Notes: generated from the letters alone by a model not told the origin. A stretch of DNA of 10,988 bases from an uncultured Collinsella sp. (GCA_902465115.1 CABQMC010000036.1:1-10988); one strand, 5' to 3'; shown: positions 1 through 6,435, numbered from the stretch's first letter. Program-made: numbers and translations.

Positions 1-1045
1 GACGAAGCAGCTGAGTCAAATCGCAACCGGGCGCATGGGCACCAATGGGATAGTCGGGCCGCGTGTCCATCTTAAGACGGTAGGGGCTGGCGATGTCGCG
101 CGTCTTTTTGCGCGAACCCGAGGTGCCCGAAGTGCTCGGCGCGGCTTCGTATGGCGCGACACCGGCAATGAGCTCGTAAACCGTGCTTGCCGCGGCATAG
201 ACGTCAATCGCCGGCGACATACGCAAAGCACGCAGGTCGGGAATATCGTCGGTGAGCATCTCGGGCGGGGCATAGGCAACCGTCGCGCGACGCAGCGTGG
301 CATAACGCTCGGTAAAGGATGCCTTGCCGCCGGTACCGGCCACGGCCGACGCAGGCTCAAGCGCCAGCGATGAGCCAAAGTCGATCAGGCACAGGTCAAA
401 GGTGCCCTCGGCAAGCTGCCGGTCAAGCGGTAGACGCGCCGTGCGCACCATAATATTAGCGGGCGAGATATCGCGATGGACAAAGCCCTCGCCCACCAGG
501 CTCATACGGCAGAGCAGATCGAACAGGTCGCGACCCAGACGCGCCGCCACAAGCGGCGACAGGCGTCCGGCATCGTCCACGGCAACTCGCGAACGCAAGC
601 GGGCAAGCGTCTCGCCCTCGACCCATTCCATGACAATTGCAGGCACACCGTCGACCTCGCCCCAGCCATAGAGGCGGGGAAAGCCCTTGAGGCCCGAAAG
701 GGCGCGATGGCATTCGTATTCCTCGCGAAACGCTGCCTTGAACTTGGCGACCAGCGCCTCGTGAGCGGCATCGTCGTCAAACTCATCGCGCGCCGGCAAG
801 ATGAGCTGCTTGAGTGCCACGGCCTCGCCTTGGGCGTTGACGGCACGCGTCACGCGGCCGATACCGCCACGGCGCATGGTGGCATCGTCGGCAAACAGCA
901 TCGTAAAACGACGCAGATAGGCAGGCAGTTCGTCCTGACCGAGCGCAATGGCCGGCTCAAACCCGTCGACACGCGCAAGGCGCAGGCCGACCATGGGATC
1001 GCGACCGAGCGATTGTGGTGTGGTGGATGCAAGATCGGTCATCAT
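1..1045 (-). CDS. Ser/Thr protein kinase, C-terminus cut by window edge
   Basis: The minus-strand frame stays open from the edge to an ATG at 1045 and shows 348 residues. Protein kinase landmarks appear in order: a degenerate glycine loop GGIGRV (about 60-65), ALKQ with the likely ATP lysine K79, an acidic helix-C region (EE 108-109), VMEWVEG (hinge, 138-144), the catalytic loop HRDISPAN (190-197), the metal-binding DFG (222-224), APPE (259-262) and a subdomain IX Asp in DVYAAAS (281). It should phosphorylate protein Ser/Thr in the cytosol; the substrate is unknown. The usual HRDxK lysine is Ser here, a variant I recall in other anaerobe kinases. The start overlaps the stop of the upstream membrane protein as ATGA, so the two are probably co-translated. 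A second ATG follows at once (1042). No transmembrane segment is visible in the part present. The family call is secure; the domain content beyond the edge is unknown. Confidence 0.88.
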   Translation of the reverse strand, partial: MMTDLASTTPQSLGRDPMVGLRLARVDGFEPAIALGQDELPAYLRRFTMLFADDATMRRGGIGRVTRAVNAQGEAVALKQLILPARDEFDDDAAHEALVAKFKAAFREEYECHRALSGLKGFPRLYGWGEVDGVPAIVMEWVEGETLARLRSRVAVDDAGRLSPLVAARLGRDLFDLLCRMSLVGEGFVHRDISPANIMVRTARLPLDRQLAEGTFDLCLIDFGSSLALEPASAVAGTGGKASFTERYATLRRATVAYAPPEMLTDDIPDLRALRMSPAIDVYAAASTVYELIAGVAPYEAAPSTSGTSGSRKKTRDIASPYRLKMDTRPDYPIGAHAPGCDLTQLLR

Positions 1046-1947
1046 AGGGCAAGCGCCGCCACGTTATTGTTGAAGTTACCGAGCGCGACGTCATCATCGC
1101 CGTAATGGCCGACCCATTGGCATAGGTTGGTGTAACAGCCCCACAGATTGGCATACTGCTGATACCACCTTGACCGGGGCGAGAATGTCTGACGACCGAA
1201 CTCGGCTCGAATGACAAACATCTCCCCGACCAGGCTGTCGCACGGCCTGGGATCTCCCGTAGAGTTATAGGTCGAGACCACGTCATTGGCACGAGAAACA
1301 TAGCCGTCGAGCATGTTGTACTTGGTCACAAGCCAACTGTGAATGCTCTCTTCCTCAGCAGCGGAAAGGCCGCCGGAGTTTGCATCGTTGTCAGTGTTGC
1401 CGCCCGTCGAGCCGCCGTTTCCAGGCCCTCCGGTAGAGGAACCCGACCCAGAGCCGCCGCCCGAACTCGATGAATCCGAGCCGGAGCCAGAAGTATCCGA
1501 GCTACCGGGCTTTCCGGACTGCTGGGCGTCCTGCTCCTTTTGCTGCTCGACCTTATTCACCGTTGCCGCCACGCTATTGTTGGACAATCGATCGATGATC
1601 TTGGTGTTGGTGAGCACGATGGTTTTGCCATTGGCAAGCGTGACTTCGTTGTCCGGGGCCTCGGCGCCGTCCGCATCGTCGGTGCCAAACACAATATGCC
1701 CGACCACACTTGCCCAAGCATATCCAGTCGTGGTGCCCAGATCGCTTTTGACCTCATGCCCCACGCGCGGTTCGCGTGCGGCATGCGCCTGCATCATGGA
1801 CGGCACGGTCATGCCATAGGCAGAAACGCCAGCTATGACCAGCACCAGCGAGCAAGACAGCAGTGCGTACGCCCGCGGCGCCAAGCCCAGTCGGCGCCGC
1901 ATGCGCACCGCGGCGCCGCGCTTTGTCTGAGTGCCACCGGGCCGCAT
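1042..1947 (-). CDS. Membrane-anchored protein with Ser/Gly linker, unknown function
   Basis: This 301-residue protein starts at ATG 1947, which has a strong ribosome binding site (GGAGGAG, 5 bases away). In-frame ATGs farther up lack one. A basic N-terminus (about 9-25) precedes one hydrophobic helix (about 26-46), so it should be an inside-to-outside anchor or uncleaved signal. Residues 50-130 form a short folded-looking region (VTLANGKTIVLTNTKII, about 102-118). A Gln/Lys stretch and a Ser/Gly/Asn-rich linker (about 146-193) follow, then a C-terminal domain (194-301) rich in Trp and Tyr with three cysteines (236, 271, 276). I do not recognise the family. The downstream kinase overlaps it by 4 bases, so it may be the extracytoplasmic sensor or partner for that kinase; this is inferred from coupling only. 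Its composition is low-complexity only in the linker. Confidence 0.8.
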   Translation of the reverse strand: MRPGGTQTKRGAAVRMRRRLGLAPRAYALLSCSLVLVIAGVSAYGMTVPSMMQAHAAREPRVGHEVKSDLGTTTGYAWASVVGHIVFGTDDADGAEAPDNEVTLANGKTIVLTNTKIIDRLSNNSVAATVNKVEQQKEQDAQQSGKPGSSDTSGSGSDSSSSGGGSGSGSSTGGPGNGGSTGGNTDNDANSGGLSAAEEESIHSWLVTKYNMLDGYVSRANDVVSTYNSTGDPRPCDSLVGEMFVIRAEFGRQTFSPRSRWYQQYANLWGCYTNLCQWVGHYGDDDVALGNFNNNVAALAL

Positions 1948-1960
1948 GCGTTCTCCTCCA
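1948..1960 (-). promoter_or_regulatory. Strong ribosome binding site deciding the start at 1947
   Basis: On the minus strand GGAGGAG is followed by 5 bases and then ATG at 1947. The same frame extends upstream to 2040, but those ATGs lack a comparable site and lie upstream of or inside the leader hairpin. Confidence 0.75.
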
Positions 1961-1961
1961 A

Positions 1962-1987
1962 CAAAAACACGCCGCTCGGGAGCGGCG
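1962..1987 (-). terminator. Terminator-like hairpin in the leader of the 1947 gene
   Basis: The arms 1970-1977 and 1980-1987 pair perfectly (CGCCGCTC / GAGCGGCG). On the minus strand the hairpin is followed by TGTTTTTG at 1969-1962. That is a GC-rich stem plus a short U tract, ending only 2 bases before the ribosome binding site. It could end readthrough from recR, act as a transcription attenuator, or stabilise the 5' end. The innermost pair probably opens to give a 4-base loop. No antiterminator was found. Confidence 0.5.
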
Positions 1988-2009
1988 CATTCATTCGAAT
2001 CCATATTTG

Positions 2010-2018
2010 AGTGTATCA
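2010..2018 (-). promoter_or_regulatory. Extended -10 promoter for the membrane protein-kinase pair
   Basis: The minus strand reads TGATACACT, matching the extended -10 form TGnTAnnnT. A weak -35-like TTGCGC lies at 2040-2035, inside a dyad. Transcription would start near 2003, giving a leader of about 55 bases that contains the hairpin. The same TGnTACACT box precedes the other kinase at 7314-7322. Confidence 0.45.
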
Positions 2019-2031
2019 GCGAACCAAAAAG

Positions 2032-2041
2032 GTTGCGCAAC
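2032..2041. promoter_or_regulatory. Palindrome GTTGCGCAAC over the -35 region
   Basis: This is a perfect 10-bp palindrome overlapping the -35 position of the predicted 2010-2018 promoter, where a regulator would naturally bind. A related dyad with the same GTTGCRCAAC core lies 73 bp away at 2105-2114. The operator role is inference. Confidence 0.35.
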
Positions 2042-2056
2042 GAATGGACAAATTAA

Positions 2057-2076
2057 GGATGCGAGCGGAAGCATCC
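2057..2076 (-). other. Small hairpin in the recR downstream region
   Basis: GGATGC (2057-2062) pairs with GCATCC (2071-2076) around an 8-base loop. On the minus strand TTAATTT follows, so it could be a weak terminator for transcripts leaving recR. It is too short to be sure. Confidence 0.25.
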
Positions 2077-2101
2077 ATGCGATAAGCGGATACGAAGCAT
2101 C

Positions 2102-2117
2102 TTTGTTGCACAACAAA
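2102..2117. promoter_or_regulatory. 16-bp dyad TTTGTTG-CA-CAACAAA
   Basis: The 7-bp arms are perfect, with a 2-base centre. The core GTTGCACAAC differs by one base from the palindrome at 2032-2041. It lies between recR and the kinase-pair promoter and may be an upstream operator half of a two-site arrangement. Confidence 0.35.
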
Positions 2118-2125
2118 CTCACAGT

Positions 2126-2155
2126 CGCACGGGGAAATTATGACTACCCCGTGCG
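2126..2155 (-). terminator. Stem-loop downstream of recR
   Basis: CGCACGGGG (2126-2134) pairs perfectly with CCCCGTGCG (2147-2155) around a 12-base AT-rich loop, about 40 bases after the recR stop. No clean U tract follows on either strand; the minus strand continues ACTGTGAGTTTG. It could be a weak terminator or an RNA 3'-end stabiliser for the ybaB-recR transcript. Confidence 0.4.
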
Positions 2156-2192
2156 TCGCGAGGAAAACATACGGCAGGAGCAGGCTCGCCAC

Positions 2193-2789
2193 CTAAATCG
2201 CGCGGCGGGCCTCGATGGCGCGGCCAAGCGTAAGCTCGTCGGCATACTCCAAGTCGCCGCCCACGGGAAGGCCGCTTGCCAGACGCGACACCTCGACGCC
2301 CAACGGCTTGATGGTACGGGCCAGATAGCTCGCCGTGGTCTCGCCCTCAATATTGGGGTTGGTGGCGATGATGACCTCGTGGATGTCCTCGTGGCCCAAG
2401 CGTGCCAGCAGCTCTCGAATGTGCAGCTGCTCGGGGCCAATCTTGTCCATGGGACTGATCACGCCGCCCAATACGTGGTAGAGGCCGTGGTAGCTGCCCG
2501 TGCGCTCGATCGCCTGGACATCGCGCGGCTCGCCCACCACGCAAATGCGAGTGGTATCGCGCATCGGGTCCTGGCAGATGGAGCACTCGTCGGCCGTGGC
2601 GTAGTTAAAGCAGCGGCTGCAAAAGTGGACCTCCTGCTTGACCTCCAGGATGGCCTCGGCCAGGCGGCGCGCCTCCTCGGCGTCGGCCTCCAACAGGTAA
2701 TAGGCGATGCGCTGGGCCGACTTGGGACCAATGCCCGGCAGACGGCCCAGCTCATCGAGCAGTTTTTGCAGACTGTGGTTGGCACTCAT
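2193..2789 (-). CDS. recR: Recombination mediator protein RecR
   Basis: The protein is 198 residues, the normal RecR length, and complete. With RecO (and RecF) RecR loads RecA onto SSB-coated single-stranded DNA at gaps. Domains in order: an N-terminal helix-hairpin-helix ([17 protein letters not shown], 17-33), a four-cysteine zinc site (C57, C60, C69, C72), a Toprim fold (about 81-175) with [12 protein letters not shown] and the region [13 protein letters not shown] (138-150), and the C-terminal [20 protein letters not shown] (173-192), which is highly conserved in the family. The start lies 13 bases after the ybaB stop, with no clear ribosome binding site of its own, so translation is probably coupled to ybaB. 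The ybaB-recR order next to dnaX is the usual one in many bacteria. Confidence 0.97.
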   Translation of the reverse strand: MSANHSLQKLLDELGRLPGIGPKSAQRIAYYLLEADAEEARRLAEAILEVKQEVHFCSRCFNYATADECSICQDPMRDTTRICVVGEPRDVQAIERTGSYHGLYHVLGGVISPMDKIGPEQLHIRELLARLGHEDIHEVIIATNPNIEGETTASYLARTIKPLGVEVSRLASGLPVGGDLEYADELTLGRAIEARRAI

Positions 2790-2802
2790 ATATATGCGTG
2801 TC

Positions 2803-3123
2803 TTAGAACGGCATGCCCGGGATGTTGAGGCCGCCGGTGATGGCGCCCATCTGCTTGTTGGCGAGCTCGTTGACGCCGCGGACGGCCTCGTTGACGGCAG
2901 CCATGATCATATCCTGCAGCATATCGACGTCCTCGGGATCGAGCGCATCGGGATCGATGGTGAGGTTGACGAGCTCCATCTCGCCGTTAACGGTCACCTT
3001 GACCATGCCGCCGCCGGCAGAGGCGTCGACGGTCTGGGACTTGAGGTTCTCCTGCGCGGCGGCAAGCTGCTCCTGCATCTTGCGAGCCTGCTTCATCATC
3101 TGCTGCATGTTCATACCGGCCAT
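2803..3123 (-). CDS. YbaB/EbfC family nucleoid-associated protein
   Basis: The 106-residue protein has the typical family size. YbaB/EbfC proteins are small DNA-binding dimers associated with the nucleoid and are commonly encoded between dnaX and recR. The N-terminal Met/Gln/Lys-rich helix ([20 protein letters not shown], 5-24), the beta segment with [22 protein letters not shown] (37-58), and the C-terminal helix with MIMAAVNEA and a Gly/Pro/Met-rich tail all match the family. The ATG at 3123 has AAAGGAG 5 bases upstream. Transcription probably starts at its own extended -10 (3199-3207), since dnaX lies over 800 bases away behind a plus-strand gene. Confidence 0.94.
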   Translation of the reverse strand: MAGMNMQQMMKQARKMQEQLAAAQENLKSQTVDASAGGGMVKVTVNGEMELVNLTIDPDALDPEDVDMLQDMIMAAVNEAVRGVNELANKQMGAITGGLNIPGMPF

Positions 3124-3136
3124 GATGGCTCCTTTA

Positions 3137-3182
3137 CGTGCGGCCGCACGCCGAGCTGCAAGGGCAGCCGGAGCACGGCGGG
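3137..3182 (-). other. Structured leader of ybaB with 14-bp palindrome
   Basis: CGTGCGGCCGCACG at 3137-3150 is a perfect 14-bp palindrome, one base from the ybaB ribosome binding site. Just beyond, GCTGC-AAGG-GCAGC forms a small hairpin (about 3155-3168). Both would lie in the predicted ybaB leader and could limit ribosome access or bind a regulator. The effect is unknown. Confidence 0.35.
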
Positions 3183-3198
3183 ACTTTCAAACTCAAAA

Positions 3199-3207
3199 AT
3201 CGTACCA
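3199..3207 (-). promoter_or_regulatory. Extended -10 promoter for ybaB-recR
   Basis: The minus strand reads TGGTACGAT, an extended -10 (TG, one base, TACGAT). No good -35 is seen 16-18 bases upstream. It would give a leader of about 70 bases before ybaB. Confidence 0.4.
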
Positions 3208-3285
3208 CGGCGCGCGGCGAGAGAGCGGGGCGGACGTGTTACCTCAGTCGATATACATGTCCTCCAATACAAACCGCACTCAAAG

Positions 3286-3320
3286 ATTATGCAAGGTCGA
3301 ATTATGCAAGGTTGCATAAT
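3286..3320. repeat. Direct plus inverted repeat cluster of ATTATGCAA half-sites
   Basis: ATTATGCAAGGT occurs at 3286-3297 and again at 3301-3312, a 15-bp period. The second copy forms a perfect dyad with TTGCATAAT at 3312-3320 (9-bp arms, 2-base centre). Three half-sites in 35 bp look like an operator for a dimeric regulator. The half-site also resembles a -10 (CATAAT) on either strand. The cluster lies in the AT-richer gap between ybaB and the plus-strand gene at 3463. Confidence 0.5.
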
Positions 3321-3350
3321 ATCGCACACTCAATCTAGTAGAGCCGAATC

Positions 3351-3413
3351 CGGCATTTCATGTGCGCCACTAAATAGCTAAATGCCGAACCGCTGCTCGA
3401 GGCGGCGCACATG
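3351..3413. other. Interleaved inverted repeats upstream of the 3463 gene
   Basis: CGGCATTT (3351-3358) is complementary to AAATGCCG (3380-3387). CATGTGCGCC (3359-3368) is complementary to GGCGCACATG (3404-3413). The two pairs interleave in pseudoknot order. With no base between the two 5' arms, full simultaneous pairing in RNA is unlikely, so alternative structures or protein sites in DNA are more plausible. It ends 9 bases before a TATAAT box. Confidence 0.4.
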
Positions 3414-3422
3414 GCGGCAGGG

Positions 3423-3428
3423 TATAAT
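3423..3428 (+). promoter_or_regulatory. Consensus -10 TATAAT for the 3463 gene
   Basis: A perfect TATAAT stands 34 bases upstream of the start codon. No recognisable -35 lies 16-18 bases before it (the DNA there is GGCGGC-like), so an activator may be needed. A start near 3435 would give a leader of about 28 bases. Confidence 0.5.
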
Positions 3429-3462
3429 TTGATTGCCATAGATAGTAATTTGGAGGTGCCCC

Positions 3463-3936
3463 ATGAATGCCCCCAACGCGCTCCAAAACATCCGCTCAAA
3501 ACACCCCGTTGCATATGTGGTTCTCTATCTCTTTGTCGGCTGGGCATTGCTGGTTGTCATCACCCATGCCATAGCTTTTGGAGCAGAACTGCTGATAGCC
3601 AGCTCGGACCAGCCCGTCGTCAAATGGGAGACGACCGATGAGTGCACCGACGGAACCCGAACCGTCTACTACAACAGCCCGTCCCTCTATCAAGAGTTCA
3701 AGGTCAAGATAAAGGACTTCAAGATTGTCGATGCCGAGCTAGGCGTTTATTTGGCAATCGGAGCAACCATTAACGCCGAGCAAGTCGAGTACACGGACAG
3801 CCATGCGACGTATCGTATCGACCTCAGCATCCTAGGCCGACCGTCACGCACCTGTCTGCTCAAATGCGACATACGCGGCACCACGTTGCACATGTCCGAA
3901 ATACAGATGCGCCCGGGCAAAGAGATCTCTTCTTGA
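3463..3936 (+). CDS. Small one-pass membrane protein, unknown function
   Basis: This 157-residue protein starts at ATG 3463, with GGAGG upstream at normal spacing. A short N-terminus (HPVAYVVLYLFVGW, about 14-27) begins a long hydrophobic helix (about 16-46). A soluble C-terminal domain (about 50-157) of mixed beta character follows, with cysteines at 61, 131 and 135; the topology is probably Cyt-in with the domain outside. I do not recognise the family. The gene sits alone on the plus strand between ybaB and dnaX, converging on dnaX with 21 bases between the stops and no clear terminator. It is less GC-rich than its neighbours: the lines 3481-3540 and 3781-3840 count to 48% and 57% GC, against 70% for 6901-6960. 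That fits recent acquisition. Codon pattern, ribosome binding site and promoter make a real gene likely. Confidence 0.75.
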   Translation: MNAPNALQNIRSKHPVAYVVLYLFVGWALLVVITHAIAFGAELLIASSDQPVVKWETTDECTDGTRTVYYNSPSLYQEFKVKIKDFKIVDAELGVYLAIGATINAEQVEYTDSHATYRIDLSILGRPSRTCLLKCDIRGTTLHMSEIQMRPGKEISS

Positions 3937-3957
3937 GCAGCATACCCGCCCGCACGG

Positions 3958-6435
3958 TTACTCCACCGGCTTGAAGATGGTGGACTGACCGAAGACGCTG
4001 CGGATGAGGGCCTTGGCCTCGTCCTCGGTCTGCGGGATGCTCGGGGCTGCGCCCTGATGGCCGAAGGGGCTGCCAGCACCGGGATTGGATTCCCAGGGAG
4101 CGGCGGGGACGTCGTCGTTTGCAGAGGCTGCGGGTGCCACAGCAGCGGCCTTGGTCGCGGACGCCGCACCCGGCACGTCGAACGGGGGCAGATTGTCCCC
4201 GCCGGCATCGGCAGCAAAACCACCGACCATAGCATCGTCGTAGGGCACCTGCTCGGATTCCCATGGCGCAGCCTGCGCAGGCGGCTGAGCCATGGGGACG
4301 GACGCGCGCTCGGGCGCTCGGGGCGCGGGCTCGGTCGGGAGCTTGCCCGTGGCAGGAGCACCGGCAGGGTTGTCGGAGCGCAGCCAAGGGGCCTTGGCCA
4401 GGTCGGATGACTTGGGCGCAGGCGCGGCAGCGGACTTGGGCGCGGGGATCGGAGCAGCCGGTTTGGGCGCAGCGGGTTCAGGCGCCGACGGGGTCGGTGC
4501 CGCTACCGGCGCCGCTTTTGGCTGCGTCGCGCTGGCGCTCGAGGATGCAGGGGGCACCGAGGACACGGGTTGCGGGTCCGCAGATACCGCAGCCCGTGCA
4601 GATGGAGAATGCTCCTCATGTTGAGGAGCCGGCGTGCCACCCCCATCCAGGACATAGTCGACGGTACGACGACCGAAGACCGCGCAGACCGTCGGCAGGA
4701 CCACCGACTGCGTATCGGCGCGACCGAGCATCTTGATGGCAAAAGTCGAACCCGCGGGGAACGAGACCGTGAGCTTGGAGCCGTCGTCGGCCGTGGCGCG
4801 GGCGTTGAGCAAAAGCCCTGCGTAGGAGGCCTGACGAGCCTTGACGCGCTCGACGACCTCGGCCCATTTGCGCTGGAGCTCGCCGGCGTCCTCAACCGCG
4901 GGGGTCTCGGCAGCACCGGCGGTGGCAACCTGGGCGGCGTTGTTGGGCTTGGACACCGACACGGTCGATGCAGCAGGCGCGGAAGCCGGAGCCGCAACGG
5001 GCTGAGGTGCAGGCGTTACAGGTCTGGGCGCCGGCGCAGGAGCCGCGGACTTGGTCGCAGGCTGGGCAGCCGGAACAGCAGCGCCGCGGTCCCAAGGCAT
5101 ACCGCCCTGGCGCGCGGACGTAGCAGCGGGGGCAGCGGATGCCGCCGGAGCGGCAGCACGAGCGCCCGAAATGAGCGTCGGCTGTTGGGCAGCAGCGGGT
5201 ACGGATGCTGCAGGCGCGGCGGCCTGAGCAGCAGCCACGCTCGCCGGCACGGCGCCGTTGGCAATCATGGCCTCCAGGCGTGCCACGCGCTCGGCCAATG
5301 CCTCAATCGTTAAATCGGCCTCGGGACGCGCCAGACGCGTGCAGGCAATCTCGAGCACCAGGCGCACGTCGCTCGCGCCCCTCATCTCCAGTGCGGCATC
5401 GTCGAGCACCGTCAGCACGCGGGCCAGGCGGTCGGCAGGATGCTCGCCAAAGGCAGCGGCCTCGGCAGCAAGCGCCTCGGCCTGCTCGGAGCCGCCCTCA
5501 AACAGCTCGGCACGGGCACCGGCAACGCAGGCAACGTACACGTCGCGCACATGCGCCACCAGGTCGCGCGTCAGCTCCAGCAGGTCATTGCCCTCCTCGA
5601 CCTGCGCACGGATCAGTCCATAGAGCTCGGCAACATCGCGATCGGCAATGGCGCGGGAAAACTCGCCCAGGATCTGGTCCGAAACCTCGCCCAAAAGCGA
5701 GCGGGCGTCGTCCGCATGCACAGAACCGTTGCCAAAGACGCTCAGCTGCTCCAGCGTGGAAAGCGCGTCGCGCATACCGCCCTTGGCATGGCGCGCCACA
5801 ATGGCGAGTGCCTCGTCGTCGTAATCGAAGCCCTCCTGCTCGCACACGTAAGACAGGCGATGCTCGATATCCTCGTTGCCGATGCGGTGGAAATCGAAGC
5901 GCTGGCAGCGTGAGAGAATGGTCTCCAGAATCTTTTGCGGGTCGGTGGTGCACAACACAAAGATCACGTGTGCCGGCGGCTCCTCGAGCGTCTTGAGCAG
6001 CGCGTTAAACGCCGCCGTTGTGAGCATGTGGACCTCGTCGATGATATAAATCTTGTACTTGCCGCGCACCGGGGCAAAGTTGACGGAGTTGATGATTTCC
6101 TCGCGCACATTGTCCACGCCCGTGCGGGAGGCGGCATCGAGCTCGTAGACATCGGGGTGGTTACCCTCGGCAATGAGCTCGCACTCCTCGCAAGTACCGT
6201 CGGGCATGCAGCCGCTTGCACCCTCGGCGCGCGCCGCCTCGGCATTGCGACACAGCAGCGCCTTGGCCAGAATGCGCGCCATGGTGGTCTTGCCCGTGCC
6301 GCGCGGTCCGCAGAACAGGTAGGCGTGGGACAGGCGCCCCTCGGTGATGGCGTGCTCGAGCGTCGAGACGATATGCTGCTGGCCCACCACGGAGTCGAAG
6401 GTGAGCGGGCGATACTTTCGGTACAACGATTCCAT
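3958..6435 (-). CDS. dnaX: DNA polymerase III subunit tau (DnaX), long disordered tail
   Basis: The 825-residue clamp-loader ATPase starts at ATG 6435 with GGGGGAG 5 bases upstream; the open frame continues to 6909 but without a credible start. It opens the sliding clamp and ties the replisome together. Residues 1-370 are the conserved core: the N-terminal motif SLYRKYRPLTFDSVVGQ (3-19), Walker A GPRGTGKT (43-50), a zinc module (C62, C76, C82, C85), Walker B IIDEVHML (131-138), the SRC motif (175-177), and sensor 2 GGMRDALSTLEQ (219-230). After about 395 an Ala/Pro-rich linker follows, then a small folded domain (about 520-600: KWAEVVERVKARQASYAG onward) of tau C-terminal type. A second linker (600-800) and a conserved-looking end (DEAKALIRSVFG, 805-816) complete it. 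Short PW motifs recur in the linkers. I saw no run resembling the AAAAAAG slippery site that makes gamma in E. coli. Confidence 0.97.
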   Translation of the reverse strand: MESLYRKYRPLTFDSVVGQQHIVSTLEHAITEGRLSHAYLFCGPRGTGKTTMARILAKALLCRNAEAARAEGASGCMPDGTCEECELIAEGNHPDVYELDAASRTGVDNVREEIINSVNFAPVRGKYKIYIIDEVHMLTTAAFNALLKTLEEPPAHVIFVLCTTDPQKILETILSRCQRFDFHRIGNEDIEHRLSYVCEQEGFDYDDEALAIVARHAKGGMRDALSTLEQLSVFGNGSVHADDARSLLGEVSDQILGEFSRAIADRDVAELYGLIRAQVEEGNDLLELTRDLVAHVRDVYVACVAGARAELFEGGSEQAEALAAEAAAFGEHPADRLARVLTVLDDAALEMRGASDVRLVLEIACTRLARPEADLTIEALAERVARLEAMIANGAVPASVAAAQAAAPAASVPAAAQQPTLISGARAAAPAASAAPAATSARQGGMPWDRGAAVPAAQPATKSAAPAPAPRPVTPAPQPVAAPASAPAASTVSVSKPNNAAQVATAGAAETPAVEDAGELQRKWAEVVERVKARQASYAGLLLNARATADDGSKLTVSFPAGSTFAIKMLGRADTQSVVLPTVCAVFGRRTVDYVLDGGGTPAPQHEEHSPSARAAVSADPQPVSSVPPASSSASATQPKAAPVAAPTPSAPEPAAPKPAAPIPAPKSAAAPAPKSSDLAKAPWLRSDNPAGAPATGKLPTEPAPRAPERASVPMAQPPAQAAPWESEQVPYDDAMVGGFAADAGGDNLPPFDVPGAASATKAAAVAPAASANDDVPAAPWESNPGAGSPFGHQGAAPSIPQTEDEAKALIRSVFGQSTIFKPVE

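Noticed and set aside
1863..2828. A 321-residue plus-strand frame opposite recR and the upstream region
   Set aside because: It covers the recR reading frame on the other strand, plus the promoter region with hairpins. RecR is certain.
3244..3258. Four-codon leader ORF (Met-Tyr-Ile-Asp) on the minus strand with GGAGG upstream
   Set aside because: The spacing from GGAGG to ATG is only 2 bases, and it lies upstream of the predicted ybaB transcription start, so it would not be in that transcript.
3124..3462. Signal recognition particle RNA or a tRNA, which often lie near dnaX
   Set aside because: I found no SRP core motif (such as the GGAAG/AGCA region) and no tRNA TTC-loop pattern on either strand.
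3921..3932. AAGAGATCTCTT palindrome near the meeting ends of the 3463 gene and dnaX, as a bidirectional terminator
   Set aside because: It has no loop, lies inside the coding end of the 3463 gene and has no U tract, so it is not a convincing terminator.
3958..5270. Programmed frameshift site producing gamma from dnaX
   Set aside because: No A-rich slippery heptamer or similar run was seen in the linker; the region is too GC-rich.
4570..5996. Long open frames on the plus strand opposite dnaX
   Set aside because: They are frames opened by the GC-rich, Ala/Pro-coding dnaX sequence: Arg/Gly/Ser-rich products, no ribosome binding site, no domain.
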